The notes beneath the pieces are model-generated. The model was not told the origin of the DNA and did no database searches. It worked only from the letters and a program-made list of their open reading frames with translations. Below are positions 37,992 through 38,955 of a stretch of DNA of 38,955 nucleotides, one piece after another; position 1 is the stretch's first letter; each line of letters starts with the position of its first letter. Source of the stretch: an uncultured Gammaproteobacteria bacterium (lineage in GTDB: Bacteria > Pseudomonadota > Gammaproteobacteria > Pseudomonadales > Pseudohongiellaceae). The stretch covers positions 1-38,955 of the forward strand of contig CAJXSF010000032.1 of NCBI GenBank assembly GCA_913061515.1, in the 5' to 3' direction. The position numbers and the translations under genes are program-made.

Positions 37992-38028
37992 AACTGAGGG
38001 CGTTTTTTTACTGAAAACGCCCTCAGTT
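37992..38028 (+). terminator. Long hairpin after adk
   Basis: A perfect 15-bp stem (37992-38006 / 38014-38028, core CTGAGGGCGTTTT / AAAACGCCCTCAG) with loop TTTACTG begins 7 bases after the adk stop. The T run lies in the upper stem and loop rather than after the hairpin, so it is atypical as an intrinsic terminator but probably marks the adk mRNA 3' end. The 38029-38154 stretch beyond it is AT-rich, with no gene seen. Confidence 0.7.
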
Positions 38029-38154
38029 AAGCGTTAGAATTTTCAATATCCCACGTTTTATTGCTGTTAATTTTTTATTTTTCTTCGCACAAAAAATTCT
38101 CAAAAAACTCTCCGCAAGACTTTCACACACCGTTTTAGTTAAATATTGTCAAAT

Positions 38155-38176
38155 AATGTTGATTTTTTTCAACATT
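38155..38176. promoter_or_regulatory. Inverted repeat upstream of the histone-like gene (possible operator)
   Basis: AATGTTGA (38155-38162) and TCAACATT (38169-38176) form an 8-bp perfect inverted repeat around T6, directly abutting the candidate -35 box at 38177. The position suits a repressor or activator site. It could also be a weak terminator. No regulator can be named. Confidence 0.4.
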
Positions 38177-38205
38177 TTGAGAATGCGTTGCTGTATAGCT
38201 AAAAA
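38177..38205 (+). promoter_or_regulatory. Candidate promoter of the histone-like gene
   Basis: TTGAGA (38177-38182), 17-base spacer, TAAAAA (38200-38205), in an AT-rich stretch. A transcript from about 38212 would carry an 83-base leader with a hairpin AACGTGGG-TGCT-CCCATGTT (38228-38247, one G-U pair). Predicted by eye. Confidence 0.4.
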
Positions 38206-38294
38206 TTTTGTGCTAAGGTGCCGCTCAAACGTGGGTGCTCCCATGTTGATGAAATTAAGGTGGTTTTGTTCCACATTTTAGGAGAGATAACAGT

Positions 38295-38955
38295 ATGGCC
38301 AAAGTTAAAGCGACAAAGAAGGCGCCTGCTAAATCGGCGGTTAAAAAAACCGGTGATGCTGCTCTTGCGAAAGCACAAGCTAATGCCGCGAAATTGCAAA
38401 AAGCTGCTGCTGCAGCAAACAAGCAACTAGCTGCTGCGCAGAGCAAAGCTGAAGCTGCAAAGACTAAAGCTGCAAAAGCTGCTACAGCAACAAATAAGAA
38501 AGCTGCTGTTCGAGCGAAAGCTGCTGCAACTAAGCAGGCAGCAAAAGTTCGCGAAACTAACGCTAAACTTAAAACTGCAGAAAACAACGTGAAAGCTGCC
38601 ATTGCTGCAGCGAAAGCGAAAGCTGCAGCCGAAGCCGCAAAGAAAGCTGTAGAAGCTAGAAAAGCGGCAGCTGCGGCTAAAGCAGAAGCAGATCTAGCCA
38701 AAGCAGTGAAAGCATTTGCTGCAAATTGGAAGAAAAAGCGCGCCAAAGCCGACGCAGCGAAAGAAGCCGCACGTGCTAAGAAAGAAAACCTCAAGCGTAA
38801 AATAGCCGCTAAGAAAGCTGCCGTTAAAGCAAAAGCAGCTGCTCAAAAAGCAGCCGCTCGCGCTAAAGCTGCAGCGAAAAAGCGTCTAGCTCGCGAAAAA
38901 GCAGCGGCACGTCGTGCAGCAGCTAAAGCGAAAGCCGCAGCTAAGCGTCTAGCGC
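38295..38955 (+). CDS. Alanine/lysine-rich histone-H1-like protein, 3' end outside the window
   Basis: An open frame of at least 220 codons from the ATG at 38295, with GGAGAG (38281-38286) 8 bases upstream, runs off the window without a stop. The product begins MAKVKATKKAPAKSAVKK and is almost entirely Ala, Lys, Arg, Glu and Gln, with one aromatic patch (KAFAANWKKKRAK). It predicts as one long, highly basic helix, with repeats such as AAAKAKAAAKR near the window end. This resembles histone-H1-like DNA-binding proteins such as Pseudomonas AlgP, but the KPAA repeats of AlgP are not seen here. It probably binds DNA or RNA without sequence specificity. Low complexity makes homology weak evidence. 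Confidence 0.85.
   Translation, partial: MAKVKATKKAPAKSAVKKTGDAALAKAQANAAKLQKAAAAANKQLAAAQSKAEAAKTKAAKAATATNKKAAVRAKAAATKQAAKVRETNAKLKTAENNVKAAIAAAKAKAAAEAAKKAVEARKAAAAAKAEADLAKAVKAFAANWKKKRAKADAAKEAARAKKENLKRKIAAKKAAVKAKAAAQKAAARAKAAAKKRLAREKAAARRAAAKAKAAAKRLA

Noticed and set aside
38255..38794. A 179-codon minus-strand frame rich in Ala and Phe
   Set aside because: It is the antisense shadow of the Ala/Lys-rich gene, whose GCN/AAR codons keep the opposite strand open.

Overview
The window is chromosomal DNA from a gammaproteobacterium close to the Pseudomonas / Cellvibrio / marine OMG-type lineage. This placement is inferred from gene order and protein similarity, not from a tree. Three blocks follow the order I know from Pseudomonas: thrS-infC-rpmI-rplT-pheS-pheT-ihfA-merR-tRNA-Pro; ygfZ-cptA/sdhE-nadB-algU(rpoE)-mucA(rseA)-mucD-lepA-lepB-DUF4845-rnc-era-recO; and cysM-rlmD-relA-mazG. 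Base composition is balanced by eye and coding is dense.

Region 1 (1-7750) is a translation block: the end of a tRNA-Val(GAC) gene, threonyl-tRNA synthetase, IF3 (probably with an AUA start), L35, L20, both phenylalanyl-tRNA synthetase subunits, IHF-alpha, a small MerR-type regulator and tRNA-Pro(GGG). Region 2 (7750-19250) is more accessory. It holds an unrecognised gene lying between two inverted copies of a structured palindromic repeat, a secreted NHL-propeller protein, a MazG-like NTP pyrophosphohydrolase, threonine aldolase, a cyclic-nucleotide-binding/EAL phosphodiesterase, SelO, and an RND efflux pair without an outer-membrane partner.

Region 3 (19250-31520) holds ygfZ, sdhE, cptA and nadB, then the envelope-stress sigma factor with its anti-sigma factor and a MucD-type protease. 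A well-spaced sigma-E-type promoter lies upstream of the sigma gene. The mucB/rseB and mucC genes normally found between mucA and mucD are absent. The lepA-lepB-DUF4845-rnc-era-recO row follows. Region 4 (31520-38955) has cysM, rlmD, relA and mazG (whose last codons are supplied by a short dispersed repeat), adenylate kinase, and the start of an alanine/lysine-rich histone-H1-like (AlgP-type) protein that runs off the end of the window.

The best candidate for something undescribed is the repeat pair at 7815-7935 and 8580-8696. The two copies share a 59-nt core (54/59 identical, no gaps), and all five differences fall in predicted loops or linkers. Each core is enclosed by a 27-31-nt inverted repeat whose sequence differs completely between the copies. 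Most of the rest is conserved housekeeping sequence. Promoters and hairpins were found by eye and are predictions.
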